In this document: one piece after another, positions 8,973 to 21,457 of the stretch
How positions within the stretch are numbered: position 1 is the first letter of the stretch
Layout of the letters: each line of letters begins with the position of its first letter
Origin: Lysobacter daejeonensis GH1-9
GTDB taxonomy: Bacteria > Pseudomonadota > Gammaproteobacteria > Xanthomonadales > Xanthomonadaceae
Assembly (NCBI RefSeq): GCF_000768355.1
Contig: NZ_AVPU01000004.1
Location: forward strand, 62,001 to 126,000
DNA length: 64,000 nucleotides
Reading direction: 5' to 3'
Made by a program: the position numbers and the translations under genes
The notes under the pieces: generated by a model
Told to the model about the DNA's origin: nothing
Seen by the model: the letters and a program-made list of their open reading frames with translations, nothing else
The model's database searches: none

Positions 8973-9902
8973 GTGCCCGCCGAAACCCCCACCTTCGAGC
9001 AGCTGACCATCATCGACCTGATCCGCCACGGCGGCAGCCGCTTCGCCGCGGCCGGGCTGACGTTTGGCCACAGCTTCGACAACGCCCTCGACGAGGCCAC
9101 CCAACTGGTGCTGCACGCGCTGCACATGCCGCACGACCTGAGCCCGGTCTACGGCAACTCGCGGGTGACCACGGAAGAAAAGGAAAAGGTGCTGGCGCTG
9201 TTCGACCGCCGCGTCAACGAACGCATTCCGGCCTGCTACCTGACCGGCGAGGCCTGGTTCGCCGGCCTGAGCTTCAAGTCCGATCCACGCGCACTGGTGC
9301 CGCGCAGCCCGATCGCCGAGCTGATCGAAGCCGGCTTCGAACCGTGGCTGGGCGGCCGCGAAGTACACCGCGCGCTGGACCTGTGCACCGGCTCGGGCTG
9401 CATCGCGATCGCCACGGGCCATTACCACCCGGATTGGGAAGTGCATGGCGTGGACATCAGCGACGACGCGCTGGCGCTGTCGGCCGAGAACAAGGCCCGC
9501 CTGCACGCCGACAATGTCACCTTCATCAAGTCTGACCTGTTCAACGGGCTGAACGGCGAGGTCTATGACCTGATCGTGACCAACCCGCCGTACGTGACCA
9601 ACGACGAAACCGACGCGCTGCCCGCCGAGTATGCCCATGAGCCTGAGCTGGGCCTGCGCGCCGGCGACGACGGCCTGGACCTGGCGTTGAAGATCATGCG
9701 CGACGCCCCCGAGCACCTGAGCGAGCACGGCCTGCTGATCTGCGAGGTGGGCGAGGCCGAGCGCGCGCTGGTCAAGCTGCTGCCGGAAGTGCCGATGGCG
9801 TGGGTGGAGTTCAAGGTCGGGCAGATGGGGATCTTCGTGGTCGAGCGCCAGGACCTGGTCGAGCACCACGCGAAGATCAAGGCGCTGGCCGACGCGCGCT
9901 GA
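8973..9902 (+). CDS. prmB: Ribosomal protein L3 glutamine methyltransferase PrmB
   Basis: A 309-residue SAM-dependent methyltransferase, matching PrmB length. The SAM-binding loop is LDLCTGSGCIAIATG, and the glutamine-recognising motif is VTNPPYVTNDE (Asn near residue 203). PrmB methylates a glutamine of ribosomal protein L3, a different target from its relative PrmC, which modifies release factors. The N-terminal helical domain with TFGHSFDNALDEATQLVLHAL supports PrmB. It starts with GTG and stands alone, followed 66 bases later by aroC. Confidence 0.93.
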   Translation: MPAETPTFEQLTIIDLIRHGGSRFAAAGLTFGHSFDNALDEATQLVLHALHMPHDLSPVYGNSRVTTEEKEKVLALFDRRVNERIPACYLTGEAWFAGLSFKSDPRALVPRSPIAELIEAGFEPWLGGREVHRALDLCTGSGCIAIATGHYHPDWEVHGVDISDDALALSAENKARLHADNVTFIKSDLFNGLNGEVYDLIVTNPPYVTNDETDALPAEYAHEPELGLRAGDDGLDLALKIMRDAPEHLSEHGLLICEVGEAERALVKLLPEVPMAWVEFKVGQMGIFVVERQDLVEHHAKIKALADAR

Positions 9903-9968
9903 GGCCCGTTGCAGCGGCAACCGCTTCGGATTGCTAAAGTCGCTTCTTCTGGTCGAGACCCCTCCCCC

Positions 9969-11123
9969 GTGTCGAGCAACACCTTCGGCAAGCTGCTCTC
10001 CGTCACCACCTTTGGCGAAAGCCACGGGCCGGCGATCGGCTGCGTGATCGATGGGTGCCCACCGGGCATCGCCATCGCGCCGGAGGACTTCCGCCACGAC
10101 CTGGCGCGGCGTGCCACCGGGCGCACTCGCCACACCTCGCAGCGGCACGAGGCCGATGAGGTCGAAATCCTCAGCGGCGTGTACGAGGGCGTCACCACCG
10201 GCACCCCCATCGCGCTGCTGATCCGCAACACCGACCAGCGCAGCAAGGACTACGCCAACATCGCGGCCCAGTTCCGCCCGGGTCACGCCGATTACACCTA
10301 CTGGCAGAAGTACGGCATCCGCGACCCGCGTGGTGGCGGTCGCTCCTCGGCGCGCGAGACCACCATGCGCGTGGCAGCCGGCGTGATCGCCAAGAAGTGG
10401 CTGGCCGAGCGCCATGGCGTGCGCATCCAGGGCTGGCTGTCGCAGATCGGCGACATCACCCCGCATGGCTCGGACCTGTCGGTGGTGGAGGACAACCCGT
10501 TCTTCTGGCCAGATCCGCGCCAGCTGACCGAGCTGGAGCTGTACATGGACGCGCTGCGCAAGTCCGGCGATTCGGTCGGTGCGCGCGTGGATGTCATCGC
10601 CGAAGGCCTGCCGCCCGGCTGGGGCGAACCCATCTACGGCAAGCTGGACGGCGAGCTCGCCGCGGCGCTCATGAGCATCAATGCGGTCAAGGGCGTGGAG
10701 ATCGGCGACGGGTTCGCGTCCGTGGCGCAGAAGGGCAGCCAGCATCGCGACCATATCGGTCCGGCCGGCTTCGCCAGCAACCATGCAGGCGGCATCCTCG
10801 GCGGCATCAGCACCGGCCAGCCGCTGCATTGCTCCGTCGCATTCAAACCCACCTCCAGCCTGCGCCTGCCGGTCGACAGCCTGGACGTGAACGGCAACGT
10901 GGTCGAGGTGGTGACCACCGGCCGCCACGATCCCTGCGTGGGCATCCGTGCCACGCCTATCTGCGAGGCGATGGTCGCGCTGGTGCTGATGGACCAGGCG
11001 CTGCGCCATCGCGCGCAATGCGGCGACGTGGGCGAAATGGCGCCGCGCGTGCCGGGTGGCAATTCGGCGCAGGGCCTGCTGTCCCCGGCCGGAAAAGGCG
11101 GCACCTCCGCCGGCAAACGGTAG
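9969..11123 (+). CDS. aroC: Chorismate synthase
   Basis: A 384-residue FMN-dependent enzyme that makes chorismate from EPSP, the last step of the shikimate pathway. Family signatures are visible: [19 protein letters not shown] near the start, [31 protein letters not shown] and [13 protein letters not shown] near the end. I chose GTG 9969 because the conserved N-terminus starts there. The C-terminal tail is about 20 residues longer than E. coli AroC and rich in Gly/Ala/Lys. Its product feeds the trpF-trpBA genes about 4 kb downstream, though they are not in one operon. Confidence 0.96.
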   Translation: MSSNTFGKLLSVTTFGESHGPAIGCVIDGCPPGIAIAPEDFRHDLARRATGRTRHTSQRHEADEVEILSGVYEGVTTGTPIALLIRNTDQRSKDYANIAAQFRPGHADYTYWQKYGIRDPRGGGRSSARETTMRVAAGVIAKKWLAERHGVRIQGWLSQIGDITPHGSDLSVVEDNPFFWPDPRQLTELELYMDALRKSGDSVGARVDVIAEGLPPGWGEPIYGKLDGELAAALMSINAVKGVEIGDGFASVAQKGSQHRDHIGPAGFASNHAGGILGGISTGQPLHCSVAFKPTSSLRLPVDSLDVNGNVVEVVTTGRHDPCVGIRATPICEAMVALVLMDQALRHRAQCGDVGEMAPRVPGGNSAQGLLSPAGKGGTSAGKR

Positions 11124-11285
11124 CGGCCAGTTGCCAGGCGCCTCCGCCCTTGGGCCCGGAGCGCGACCGTTCCAACTGCGCCGCTTGACGTTCCACTGGC
11201 CCCCTCCTTTCCAAGGGTGGCGATGGCGCACAATCGACGATCGAGCGCTGCTGCCCGCACACGACTTACAAGGACACGCAACACC

Positions 11286-12302
<1,017 letters not shown>

Positions 12303-12375
12303 TCCGCGACGGTTTACATTGCGTGACCCTCCCGCGGCGGCTAGAGTCCCCGCGAGGAGAACCGGGGGATTGGAT

Positions 12376-14163
12376 GTGAAGCCACTCGCGCAGAAGTCAC
12401 TGCGGGTTGCACTGGCGTTGTCGCTGGCCATGGCCAGCGGCGCGGCGGCAGCGCTTGGGTTGGGCCAGATCGAGCTCAAGTCCAAGCTGGGCCAGCCGCT
12501 GGTGGCCGAGATCCCGATCATTTCCAGTGACCCGGCCGAGTTGGAGCAGCTCCAGGCCGGGCTGCCATCGCCGGATACGTTTGCGCGCATCGGGCTGCAG
12601 CTGCCCGATGAGTTTGTCTCCAGCCTGCAGTTCACACCCGCCGTGGACGCGGCGGGTCGCCCGGTCATCCGGGTCACCAGCGAGGCCCCGGTCACCGATC
12701 CGTTACTGACCTTTCTCGTGGAAGTCGACTGGGGGCAGGGGCGCCTCGTGCGTGAGTATTCCGCGCTGGTCGACGCCCCGCGCACCGTCTCTGCGCCGGT
12801 GCAGCCCGCCATCGAGGAAGCCACGGTGGGCCCGGCCAACACCATCGAGCGCGAGCCGGTGGTGGCCAGCAAACCCCCGCCGGAGGCCCCGGCCGCGGAG
12901 GTCTCGGCGGCGGCCAACCCAGCGGAAGCGAAGCCCTCTGCGGATGACACCTCCATTGCCGCGTCTCCAGAGCCCGCGCCCACCCCCGCACCCGCACCCG
13001 TGGCGACTTCCGCTCCTGCTCCGGCTGCCGTGGCACGCGTGGGCAGCGAGTACGGGCCAGTGAAGGCCGGCGACTCGTTGTCTCGCATCGCCACCCAAGT
13101 GGGCGACGGCTCCGGGCAGAGTCTGAACCAGACCATGATCGCGTTGCTGCGCGCCAATCCCGATGCGTTCATCAGCGGCAACATCAACCGGCTGAAGCAG
13201 GGCGTCGTGCTGCGCTTGCAGGCGGGCGATGTAGCGGCGGTCGATGCCGCGGAAGCGACGGCCCTGGTGCAAGCCCAGACGCAGACGTGGCGGGCCGAAA
13301 CGCGCCGTGCCGTGCAGCAGCCGACGGCCGCGGAAGGCCGCGACGCCACGGCGCCCGTGGCGGCCGAAGCCTCCCGACCCGCGGGCCGTCGCACGGCCGA
13401 CGCCCGTCTCGAAATCGTTCCCCCCGGCGCCAGCAATGCCCAGCGCGCGGGTACTCAGTCCGGTATCCAGGCCGGTGGCGAGGGTGAAATGCTGCGACAG
13501 GAACTGCAACAGACCAAGGAAACGCTGGCCGCCCGCGAGGCCGAAGCGGCCGAGATGAAGGCGCGCATCGACGAACTCGAGAAGCTGCAGGCGCAACAGC
13601 AGCAGCTGATCTCGATGAAGGACAGCGAGCTGGCGGCGGCACAGAAGCGCCTGGCCGATTCCAACAAGGCCGAAGCAAAGCAGCAGGCGGCAACCGATGC
13701 GGGCATGGGCCCCGCCCCTTGGCTGCTGGGCGGTGCGGCGCTGCTGTTGGCAGGTCTGGCCGGCTGGTGGCTCAACCGGCGACGTGGCAATGCCATGGCG
13801 ACATCGTTCCGCGAAACCGTTTCCACGCCCAAGGGGCCGTCACTCGCAGACGCCTTCGGTGCCAGTGGGCCGCTGCACCGGGAGCCGGCCGCGGCTCCGG
13901 CCGTGCCTCCGGCGTCGGCGGTTGCCCCGTCGCGGCGCGAGCCGGCATGGCACAAGCCGGCCGCAGGCGCTGCCCCCCGTGCAGAAGTCGTGGCCGTGGC
14001 AACACCGGCGGTGGTTGGCGGTGCCGAGCGCCTCGAGCTGGCGCGTGCCTACATCGACCTGGGTGACCAGGAAAGCGCCCGCAACTTGCTTGCCGAGGTA
14101 CTGGCCGACAGCGACGCCGCCGTCCGTGAACGCGCGGAGCGCATGTTGCGGGAGCTGGGCTGA
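12376..14163 (+). CDS. fimV: FimV/HubP-family polar hub protein
   Basis: A 595-residue inner-membrane protein needed in relatives for type IV pilus function and polar organisation. After a signal peptide ([17 protein letters not shown]) comes the FimV N-terminal domain ([20 protein letters not shown]). A Pro/Ala-rich linker, a LysM peptidoglycan-binding domain ([15 protein letters not shown]), a coiled coil (about residues 380-440) and one membrane segment ([19 protein letters not shown]) follow. The cytoplasmic C-terminus is the TPR-like FimV domain ([21 protein letters not shown]). I chose GTG 12376, 6 bases after GGGGGA. It is shorter than the P. aeruginosa protein, mainly in the acidic cytoplasmic part. 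Confidence 0.88.
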   Translation: MKPLAQKSLRVALALSLAMASGAAAALGLGQIELKSKLGQPLVAEIPIISSDPAELEQLQAGLPSPDTFARIGLQLPDEFVSSLQFTPAVDAAGRPVIRVTSEAPVTDPLLTFLVEVDWGQGRLVREYSALVDAPRTVSAPVQPAIEEATVGPANTIEREPVVASKPPPEAPAAEVSAAANPAEAKPSADDTSIAASPEPAPTPAPAPVATSAPAPAAVARVGSEYGPVKAGDSLSRIATQVGDGSGQSLNQTMIALLRANPDAFISGNINRLKQGVVLRLQAGDVAAVDAAEATALVQAQTQTWRAETRRAVQQPTAAEGRDATAPVAAEASRPAGRRTADARLEIVPPGASNAQRAGTQSGIQAGGEGEMLRQELQQTKETLAAREAEAAEMKARIDELEKLQAQQQQLISMKDSELAAAQKRLADSNKAEAKQQAATDAGMGPAPWLLGGAALLLAGLAGWWLNRRRGNAMATSFRETVSTPKGPSLADAFGASGPLHREPAAAPAVPPASAVAPSRREPAWHKPAAGAAPRAEVVAVATPAVVGGAERLELARAYIDLGDQESARNLLAEVLADSDAAVRERAERMLRELG

Positions 14164-14165
14164 CG

Positions 14166-14996
14166 GTGGTGGACGAAGCACCGGCGACGGAGGCCATGCC
14201 GCTCCGTCGCTACGCAATGGCCATCGAATACGATGGTGGTGAATTCTCCGGTTGGCAGCGGTTGACCAAGCACGGCGAGCCCGACCGCGAGGGTGCGCCG
14301 ACACTGCAAGGTGCGGTTGAGGACGCCCTGGGTTTCGTGGCGGGGCGCCCCACCGAAGTCGTCTGCGCCGGACGTACCGATGCCGGCGTCCATGCGTCGA
14401 TGCAGGTGGTTCATTTCGATGGCCCCGCCAACCGCGATCCGCGCGGCTGGGTGCTGGGCGCCACCAGTCAACTGCCTCCGGCCATCTGCGCGCGTTGGTG
14501 CGTACCTGTTGCGGACGATTTCCATGCGCGCTTCTCCGCGCGCGCGCGGCGATACCGTTACAGCATCCTCAACCGCCCGGTGCGCCCGGCGCTGCGACGT
14601 CAATACCTGTCATGGGAGCGTCGCCCGCTGGACGCGGACGCCATGCACCGTGCGGCACAGGCGCTGCTGGGCGAGAACGATTTCTCCGCCTTCCGCACCG
14701 TGCACTGCCAGGCCCCGCACGCGCGACGCGAGTTGCAGTTCATTTCGGTCACGCGCAGCGGTGACATCGTCGACGTGGAAGTGCAGGCCAATGCGTTCCT
14801 GCACCACATGGTCCGCAACATCGTTGGCAGCCTGTTGCCGGTCGGACGGGGCGAACGTCCGGAGGCCTGGATCGGCCAACTGCTGGCGGGGCGGGACCGC
14901 ACCGTGGCCGGGCCCACCGCGCCCTCGGCAGGCCTGGTGTTCCTGGGCCCCCGCTATCCGGCCGAATGCGGTTTGCCTGCCGAGGTCACGCTGTGA
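14166..14996 (+). CDS. truA: tRNA pseudouridine(38-40) synthase TruA
   Basis: A 276-residue pseudouridine synthase acting on positions 38-40 of tRNA anticodon arms. The catalytic Asp is in [12 protein letters not shown] (Asp72). Other TruA blocks are [29 protein letters not shown] and [17 protein letters not shown]. Several starts are possible: GTG 14166 or 14169, or ATG 14196; the conserved domain begins at about residue 18. It lies 2 bases after fimV and overlaps trpF by 4 bases, so all three are probably translated from one message. Confidence 0.95.
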   Translation: MVDEAPATEAMPLRRYAMAIEYDGGEFSGWQRLTKHGEPDREGAPTLQGAVEDALGFVAGRPTEVVCAGRTDAGVHASMQVVHFDGPANRDPRGWVLGATSQLPPAICARWCVPVADDFHARFSARARRYRYSILNRPVRPALRRQYLSWERRPLDADAMHRAAQALLGENDFSAFRTVHCQAPHARRELQFISVTRSGDIVDVEVQANAFLHHMVRNIVGSLLPVGRGERPEAWIGQLLAGRDRTVAGPTAPSAGLVFLGPRYPAECGLPAEVTL

Positions 14997-15688
14997 CCGC
15001 CGCGCTGCGCCGCACCCGGATCAAGTTCTGCGGCATGACCCGCGCCGACGACATTCGCGCGGCGGCGGACTTGGGCGTGGATGCAGTCGGCCTGGTGTTT
15101 GCCCAGCGCAGCCGGCGGCGCGTTTCGCTCGACCAGGCGGCCGTGTTGCGCGAGGCGATCCCGCCGCTGGTCGACGTGGTGGCGTTGTTCATGGACAACC
15201 CCGCCGACGAAGTGCGCGGGGTCATCGCCCGGTTTCGTCCCAGCCTGCTGCAGTTCCACGGCAGCGAATCCGCGGCGTTCTGCGAGCAGTTTGGCTGGCC
15301 CTACCTGAAAGCGGTGGGGATGGCCGGGCAGGATACGGCCGACGTGGTGGCGCAGATCGACGCGCATCCGCGCGCGGTCGGCTTCCTCCTCGACAGCCAC
15401 GCGCCGGGCGCCGTCGGCGGCACCGGTGAACGCTTCGATTGGGGGCACATTCCTTCAGTTGAAGGTCGCCCGCTGCTGCTGGCCGGCGGCCTGACCCCGG
15501 ACAACGTCGGCGAGGCGATTCGCGCCAGCCGTGTCTGGGGCGTGGACGTGTCCAGCGGCATAGAATCGGCCCCGGGGTCGAAGGACGCCGGGCTGATGCG
15601 GCGTTTTGTCGTGGCCGTGCGTGCGGCGGATATCGACGATGGTCTGCCACCCATGGGCGGCGCAGCCCCGCACGATGGGGTACGCTAG
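14993..15688 (+). CDS. trpF: Phosphoribosylanthranilate isomerase
   Basis: A 231-residue TIM-barrel enzyme of tryptophan synthesis that performs an Amadori rearrangement. Catalytic Cys13 is in RIKFCGMTR and catalytic Asp134 in FLLDSHAPG, followed by GGTGERFDW. The phosphate-binding end reads [11 protein letters not shown] and VDVSSGIES. It starts with GTG overlapping the truA stop (GTGA), a coupling arrangement used repeatedly in this region. It is separated from trpB by 203 bases containing a possible short leader reading frame. Confidence 0.95.
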   Translation: MTAALRRTRIKFCGMTRADDIRAAADLGVDAVGLVFAQRSRRRVSLDQAAVLREAIPPLVDVVALFMDNPADEVRGVIARFRPSLLQFHGSESAAFCEQFGWPYLKAVGMAGQDTADVVAQIDAHPRAVGFLLDSHAPGAVGGTGERFDWGHIPSVEGRPLLLAGGLTPDNVGEAIRASRVWGVDVSSGIESAPGSKDAGLMRRFVVAVRAADIDDGLPPMGGAAPHDGVR

Positions 15689-15697
15689 CTCCACGCC

Positions 15698-15781
15698 ATG
15701 AAGACGTCGAATCGCCCCTCCGCTCCCTTCGGTCGCTCGCTGCGCCGATGGCGTCGCGTGCCTGCGGCGGCGGTGCGATAA
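15698..15781 (+). other. Possible 27-codon leader ORF before trpB
   Basis: An ATG at 15698 opens a 27-codon frame (begins [18 protein letters not shown], ends at TAA 15779-15781) with one Trp codon in an arginine-rich context. It could be a leader peptide for trpBA, but the Shine-Dalgarno sequence is weak and no convincing terminator/antiterminator pair follows. Chance is a real alternative. Confidence 0.2.
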
Positions 15782-15891
15782 CGCACCACGCCCCTGGCGC
15801 CTGCCGAGTGCCGGCGCACCGAACCCCCTTGCCTTGCCCGCGCAGCCGGCCCAGCCGCCGCGTTGCGCGTCCCGGTTCCGGAGATTCACGC

Positions 15892-17130
15892 GTGAACAAC
15901 CGAACACCCCAAGCCGCGCCTGCTGCGGCCATCGATTTCCATGCCTACCCGGATGCCAATGGCCATTTCGGCCGTTTTGGTGGCCGTTTCGTCGCCGAGA
16001 CGCTGATCGGCCCGTTGCAGGAGCTGGCCACCGCCTACGACGCCGCGCGTGTCGATCCGGCCTTCATCGCGGCCTTCGAGAACGACCTCGCGCACTACGT
16101 CGGTCGCCCCAGCCCCATCTACTACGCCGAGCGCCTCAGCCGCGAAAACGGCGGCGCGCGCATCCTGCTCAAGCGCGAGGACCTGAACCACACCGGCGCG
16201 CACAAGATCAACAACACCATCGGCCAGGCGCTGCTCGCCAGCCGCATGGGCAAGACGCGCATCATCGCCGAGACCGGTGCCGGCCAGCACGGCGTGGCCA
16301 GTGCCACCGTCGCCGCGCGCCTGGGCCTGGAATGCGTGGTGTACATGGGCGCCACAGACATCGAGCGGCAGAAGATCAACGTCTACCGCATGAAGCTGCT
16401 CGGCGCGACAGTGGTGCCGGTGACCAGTGGCTCCGCCACGCTGAAGGACGCCCTGAACGAGGCGATGCGCGACTGGGTCACCAACGTGCGGGATACCTTC
16501 TACATCATCGGCACCGTCGCCGGCCCGGATCCGTACCCGCGCATGGTCCGTGACTTCAATGCCGTCGTCGGCCGCGAAGCGCGCGCGCAGATGCTGGCCG
16601 AATACGGTCGCTTGCCCGATGCCGTCACCGCCTGCGTGGGTGGCGGCAGCAACGCCATAGGCATCTTCCATGCCTTCCTCAACGACCGCGACGTGCGCCT
16701 CGTCGGCGCCGAGGCGGCGGGCGAGGGCATCGCCACCGGCCACCACGCCGCTTCGCTGGCGGCCGGTCGCCCCGGCGTACTGCACGGCAACCGCACCTAC
16801 GTGCTGTGCGATGACGATGGCCAGATCATCGAGACGCACTCGGTCTCAGCGGGCCTCGACTACCCGGGCGTCGGCCCCGAGCACGCCTTCCTCAAGGACG
16901 CCGGCCGCGCCGATTACGTGGGCGTGACCGATGCCGAGGCGCTTGCCGCCTTCCAGCTGCTGACCCTGACCGAAGGCATCCTGCCCGCTCTGGAGTCCAG
17001 CCACGCCATCGCCCAGGCGCTCAAGCTCGCCCGCGAACTGCCGAAGGATGCGCTCGTGCTGTGCAACCTATCCGGCCGCGGCGACAAGGACGTGCACACC
17101 ATCGCCGCGCGGGAGGGTATTTCACTGTGA
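15892..17130 (+). CDS. trpB: Tryptophan synthase beta chain
   Basis: A 412-residue PLP enzyme that condenses indole with serine. The PLP lysine is Lys105 in [13 protein letters not shown]. Other signatures are [22 protein letters not shown] and the phosphate-binding [12 protein letters not shown]. The start GTG 15892 is set by the conserved N-terminus ([16 protein letters not shown]); the frame is open upstream but unrelated. It couples to trpA through a 4-base GTGA overlap. It forms the alpha2-beta2 complex with TrpA, channelling indole. Confidence 0.96.
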   Translation: MNNRTPQAAPAAAIDFHAYPDANGHFGRFGGRFVAETLIGPLQELATAYDAARVDPAFIAAFENDLAHYVGRPSPIYYAERLSRENGGARILLKREDLNHTGAHKINNTIGQALLASRMGKTRIIAETGAGQHGVASATVAARLGLECVVYMGATDIERQKINVYRMKLLGATVVPVTSGSATLKDALNEAMRDWVTNVRDTFYIIGTVAGPDPYPRMVRDFNAVVGREARAQMLAEYGRLPDAVTACVGGGSNAIGIFHAFLNDRDVRLVGAEAAGEGIATGHHAASLAAGRPGVLHGNRTYVLCDDDGQIIETHSVSAGLDYPGVGPEHAFLKDAGRADYVGVTDAEALAAFQLLTLTEGILPALESSHAIAQALKLARELPKDALVLCNLSGRGDKDVHTIAAREGISL

Positions 17131-17933
17131 GCCGCATCGACCGCAAGTTCCAGACCCTCAACGCAGATGGCCGAAAGGCGCTTATTCCGTTCATCACCGC
17201 GGGTGACCCGTCGCTGGAGGCGACCGTGCCGGTCATGCATGCGTTGGTCGAAGCCGGTGCCGACGTCATCGAGCTCGGTGTGCCGTTCTCCGATCCCATG
17301 GCTGACGGCCCCACCATCCAGCACAGCTCCGAGCGCGCCATCGCCCGCGGTGCCGGGCTGAAGTACATCTTCGATGCCGTGCGTGCATTCCGCGAGCGCG
17401 ACAGCGAAACCCCGATCGTGCTGATGGGTTACCTCAACCCGGTCGAGATCCGCGGACCCGCCGCCTTCGCCAAGGCCGCCACCGACGCGGGCGTGGACGG
17501 GATCCTGCTGGTTGACCTGCCGCCCGAAGAGGCCGCCGAATTCCGCGCCGGCTTCGCCCCGGTGGGGTTGGACCTGATCCTGCTGGCGTCGCCCACCACC
17601 TCCGACGCGCGCATCGCCCAGCTCTGCGCCGAAGGCGAGGGGTACCTGTACTACGTCAGCTATGCCGGCGTGACCGGTGCCGATCACCTCGATACCGGCA
17701 GCGCCAGCGACCGCCTGCACGCCATCCGCGCGGCCAGCCAGGTGCCCGTGGTGGCCGGCTTCGGCATCAAGGATGCGGCCAGCGCCGCCGTCATGGCCCG
17801 CGAGGCAGACGGCGTGGTGGTGGGTAGCGCACTGGTGGCCGCGCTGGCGAACCAGGACTCACCGGGGGCCGCCGCGCGGGCCGCCCGGGACTTTCTGGCA
17901 CCCCTGCGGGCCGCACTCGACGCAACTGCCTGA
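17127..17933 (+). CDS. trpA: Tryptophan synthase alpha chain
   Basis: A 268-residue TIM-barrel subunit that cleaves indole-3-glycerol phosphate. The two catalytic acids are Glu49 ([12 protein letters not shown]) and Asp60 (PMADGPTIQ), at the same numbers as in E. coli. It begins with GTG overlapping the trpB stop. The end of the gene is followed by a promoter-like sequence for accD, so trpBA probably ends here as a unit. Confidence 0.96.
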   Translation: MSRIDRKFQTLNADGRKALIPFITAGDPSLEATVPVMHALVEAGADVIELGVPFSDPMADGPTIQHSSERAIARGAGLKYIFDAVRAFRERDSETPIVLMGYLNPVEIRGPAAFAKAATDAGVDGILLVDLPPEEAAEFRAGFAPVGLDLILLASPTTSDARIAQLCAEGEGYLYYVSYAGVTGADHLDTGSASDRLHAIRAASQVPVVAGFGIKDAASAAVMAREADGVVVGSALVAALANQDSPGAAARAARDFLAPLRAALDATA

Positions 17934-17980
17934 TTCGCCAACCAAACCGGGTCGTACGGACAGGGCGTGACCCCGGCCCG

Positions 17981-18008
17981 TCGACCCCGCGATCCGGTGC
18001 GCTAAACT
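17981..18008 (+). promoter_or_regulatory. Candidate accD promoter
   Basis: TCGACC (17981-17986) and TAAACT (18003-18008) are 16 bases apart, each matching 4 of 6 sigma-70 consensus positions. The accD ATG lies 74 bases downstream. Confidence 0.35.
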
Positions 18009-18081
18009 GACCCGCTCGCTTGGCGCCGGCTTCGGCTGGCGCTGGGGCACCCATATGCCTGAACAGGGGAATACGCAACAC

Positions 18082-18971
<890 letters not shown>

Positions 18972-18975
<4 letters not shown>

Positions 18976-20342
18976 GCCGTCGCTACTTTGGTACAGATGG
19001 CATTCGCGGTCGCGTAGGCGAGGGCGTGATCTCGGCCGATTTCGTCCTCCGCCTGGGAAATGCCTACGGTCACGTCCTGCGTGCTGCTGCCGAGTCGGCG
19101 GCGGGGCCGCGCGGCTGGCGCAAGCCGGTGGTGATCATCGGCAAGGACACCCGCATCTCCAATTACATGTTCGAGGCTGCGTTGGAAGCGGGGCTTGTGG
19201 CCGCTGGCGTGGACGTGCAGCTGATGGGCCCCATGCCCACGCCGGCCGTTGCGCACCTGACCCACTCCATGCGCGCCGACGGAGGCATCGTCATCTCGGC
19301 TTCGCACAACCCGCATTTCGACAACGGCATCAAGTTCTTCTCGGCCGAGGGCGAAAAGCTTGATGACGCCACCGAGCTTGCCATCGAGAATGCCCTGGAC
19401 CTGCCTTTCAGCACGGTTCCCTCTGAGCAACTGGGCAAGGCCGAGCGTACGCGTGACGCCATCGGCCGCTACGTCGAAGCGTGCAAGAACTCCGTGCCCA
19501 AGGGCTTCGACCTGGGTGGCATGCGCGTCGTCGTCGACTGCGCCAATGGCGCAGCCTACCGACTCGGTCCGCTGGTGCTGGCTGAGCTGGGGGCTCGCGT
19601 CGAGGCCATCGGGGTGGATCCGAATGGCCTCAACATCAACGCTGGCGTCGGTTCGACCCATCCGGACAACCTGGCATCGCGCGTGCGGGAAACCGGCGCA
19701 GACCTGGGCATCGCCTTCGATGGTGATGGCGATCGCGTGCTGTTCGTCGATGGCGACGGCGCGGTGCGCGATGGGGATGATCTGCTGTTCGTGCTCGCCA
19801 GCGACTGGCAGGCCACAGGGCGCTTGCGGGGGCCGGTGGTTGGCACCTTGATGACCAACTTCGGGCTGGAACAGGCGCTGGAGCACAAGGGCATCGGCTT
19901 CATCCGCGCCAAGGTCGGCGACCGTCACGTCCACCAGCAGTTGCTCGCCAACGATGGCGTGCTTGGTGGCGAGGCCTCTGGTCACATCCTGTGCCTGGAT
20001 CGTGCCAGCACCGGCGACGGCATCGTCAGCGCCCTCCAGGTGCTGGAGGTGCTCAAGCGCCGTGGTATTTCGCTGCGCGAGGCCTTGTCGGGCATGGCCC
20101 GCGTCCCGCAGAAGACGGTCAACGTGCGTTACAGCCCAGGTGCTACGCGGCCCACGGAGGCTCCGGCCGTCCAGTCAGCGCTGCAGGTCGCCCAAGCGTC
20201 GGTGCAGGGTCGTGGGCGGGCGTTCCTGCGCCCCTCCGGTACTGAGCCGGTGGTCCGGGTGACGGTCGAGGCGGACGACACTGCGCTCGTCGAGGCCACA
20301 CTGGAGCGCCTTGTGGCAGCCGTCCGCGACGCGGCTGCCTGA
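18972..20342 (+). CDS. glmM: Phosphoglucosamine mutase
   Basis: A 456-residue mutase that makes glucosamine-1-phosphate for UDP-GlcNAc, peptidoglycan and LPS. The phosphoserine is Ser111 in [20 protein letters not shown]. The metal loop is [15 protein letters not shown] and the C-terminal phosphate-binding loop [13 protein letters not shown]. The start [11 protein letters not shown] is typical of GlmM rather than ManB/AlgC. It begins with GTG inside the accD stop. The gene sits in the broad order glmM-tpiA-secG-tRNA-Leu, as in Pseudomonas. Confidence 0.95.
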
Positions 20343-20355
20343 TCCAGGTCAAGTC

Positions 20356-20376
20356 GTGCCGGCCACGCGCCGGCAC
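20356..20376. terminator. Stem-loop after glmM
   Basis: GTGCCGGC, a 5-base loop, then GCCGGCAC: an 8-bp perfect stem 14 bases after the glmM stop and followed by ACTGTTCCC. It is a candidate weak terminator. Confidence 0.4.
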
Positions 20377-20405
20377 ACTGTTCCCACCCACTACGCTCCC
20401 TGACC

Positions 20406-21347
20406 ATGACCCAGTCCCGTATTCCCACCCTCGACATCCGCCGTTTCGACACCGATCGCGACGCCTTCGTGGCCGAGCTGGGCGCTGCATACCGCGAATG
20501 GGGGTTTGCCGGCATTCGTGGCCATGGCATCAGCGATGAGCAGATCGCCGGCGCCTACGACGCCTTCCAGCGCTTCTTTGCGCTGCCGGAAGAGGTCAAG
20601 CGCAAGTACCACGTGCCGGGTGGCGGCGGTGCGCGTGGCTACACTCCATTTGGCGTGGAGACCGCCAAGGGTGCGCAGCATTTCGACCTCAAGGAGTTCT
20701 GGCATGTCGGGCGCGAGATCGCGCGCGACTCCAGGCATGCCGACGTCATGCCGCCCAACCTGTGGCCGGAGGAGGTCGCCGACTTCCGCGAGAAGGCCTA
20801 TGGCCTGTACACCGCGCTCGACCAGTTGGGCTCGCGCGTGCTGAGCGCGCTGGCGCTGCACATTGGCCTGCCCGAGAACTACTTTGCCGACAAGACGGAT
20901 TCGGGCAATTCGATCCTGCGTCCGATCCATTACCCGCCGATCACCACCCCGGACGTTCCCAACGTCCGGGCGGGCGCGCATGAGGACATCAACCTCATCA
21001 CGTTGCTGGTCGGTGCCAGCGCCGAAGGCCTGGAAGTGCTGTCGCGCAAGGGTGAGTGGGTGCCGTTCACCGCCGATGCCGACACCATCGTGGTCAACAT
21101 TGGCGACATGCTGCAGCGCCTGACGAACCACGTGTACCCGTCGACAACCCACCGCGTCGTCAACCCGCCGGGTGAGAAGGCGCGCCAGCCGCGCTATTCG
21201 ACGCCGTTCTTCCTGCACCCCAATCCGGATTTCCTGATCGACGTGCTGCCGTCGTGCGTCACGCCCGACAACCCCAGCCGCTATCCCGAGCCGATCACGG
21301 CCCAGGGGTACCTGGAAGAGCGCCTGCGCGAGATCAAGCTCAAGTAA
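20406..21347 (+). CDS. Isopenicillin N synthase-like 2-oxoglutarate/Fe(II) oxygenase
   Basis: A 313-residue double-stranded beta-helix oxygenase. The iron triad is His192 and Asp194 (GAHEDINLITLL) and His249 (STTHRVVNP). Arg263 (QPRYSTPFFLHP) is the expected 2-oxoglutarate carboxylate ligand, with the RxS motif. The N-terminal DIOX_N region (IPTLDIRRF, EWGFAGIRGHGIS) is present. The family includes plant ethylene and gibberellin enzymes and bacterial housekeeping homologues of unknown substrate. No biosynthetic cluster surrounds it, so I give no specific reaction. Confidence 0.85.
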   Translation: MTQSRIPTLDIRRFDTDRDAFVAELGAAYREWGFAGIRGHGISDEQIAGAYDAFQRFFALPEEVKRKYHVPGGGGARGYTPFGVETAKGAQHFDLKEFWHVGREIARDSRHADVMPPNLWPEEVADFREKAYGLYTALDQLGSRVLSALALHIGLPENYFADKTDSGNSILRPIHYPPITTPDVPNVRAGAHEDINLITLLVGASAEGLEVLSRKGEWVPFTADADTIVVNIGDMLQRLTNHVYPSTTHRVVNPPGEKARQPRYSTPFFLHPNPDFLIDVLPSCVTPDNPSRYPEPITAQGYLEERLREIKLK

Positions 21348-21387
21348 CGGCCACGCCGGGGCAACCCGGAACGCAGGCGGGGTGGGG

Positions 21388-21393
21388 TAGAAT
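21388..21393 (+). promoter_or_regulatory. Candidate -10 element for tpiA
   Basis: TAGAAT (5 of 6 consensus), 64 bases before the tpiA ATG, in a gap of 110 bases. No -35 is visible. Confidence 0.35.
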
Positions 21394-21457
21394 GCCGCGC
21401 CCTCGCCGGGCGGAACTGCGTCCGCCGGCCAGTAATCAAGACCACAGGGAGTCGCTG

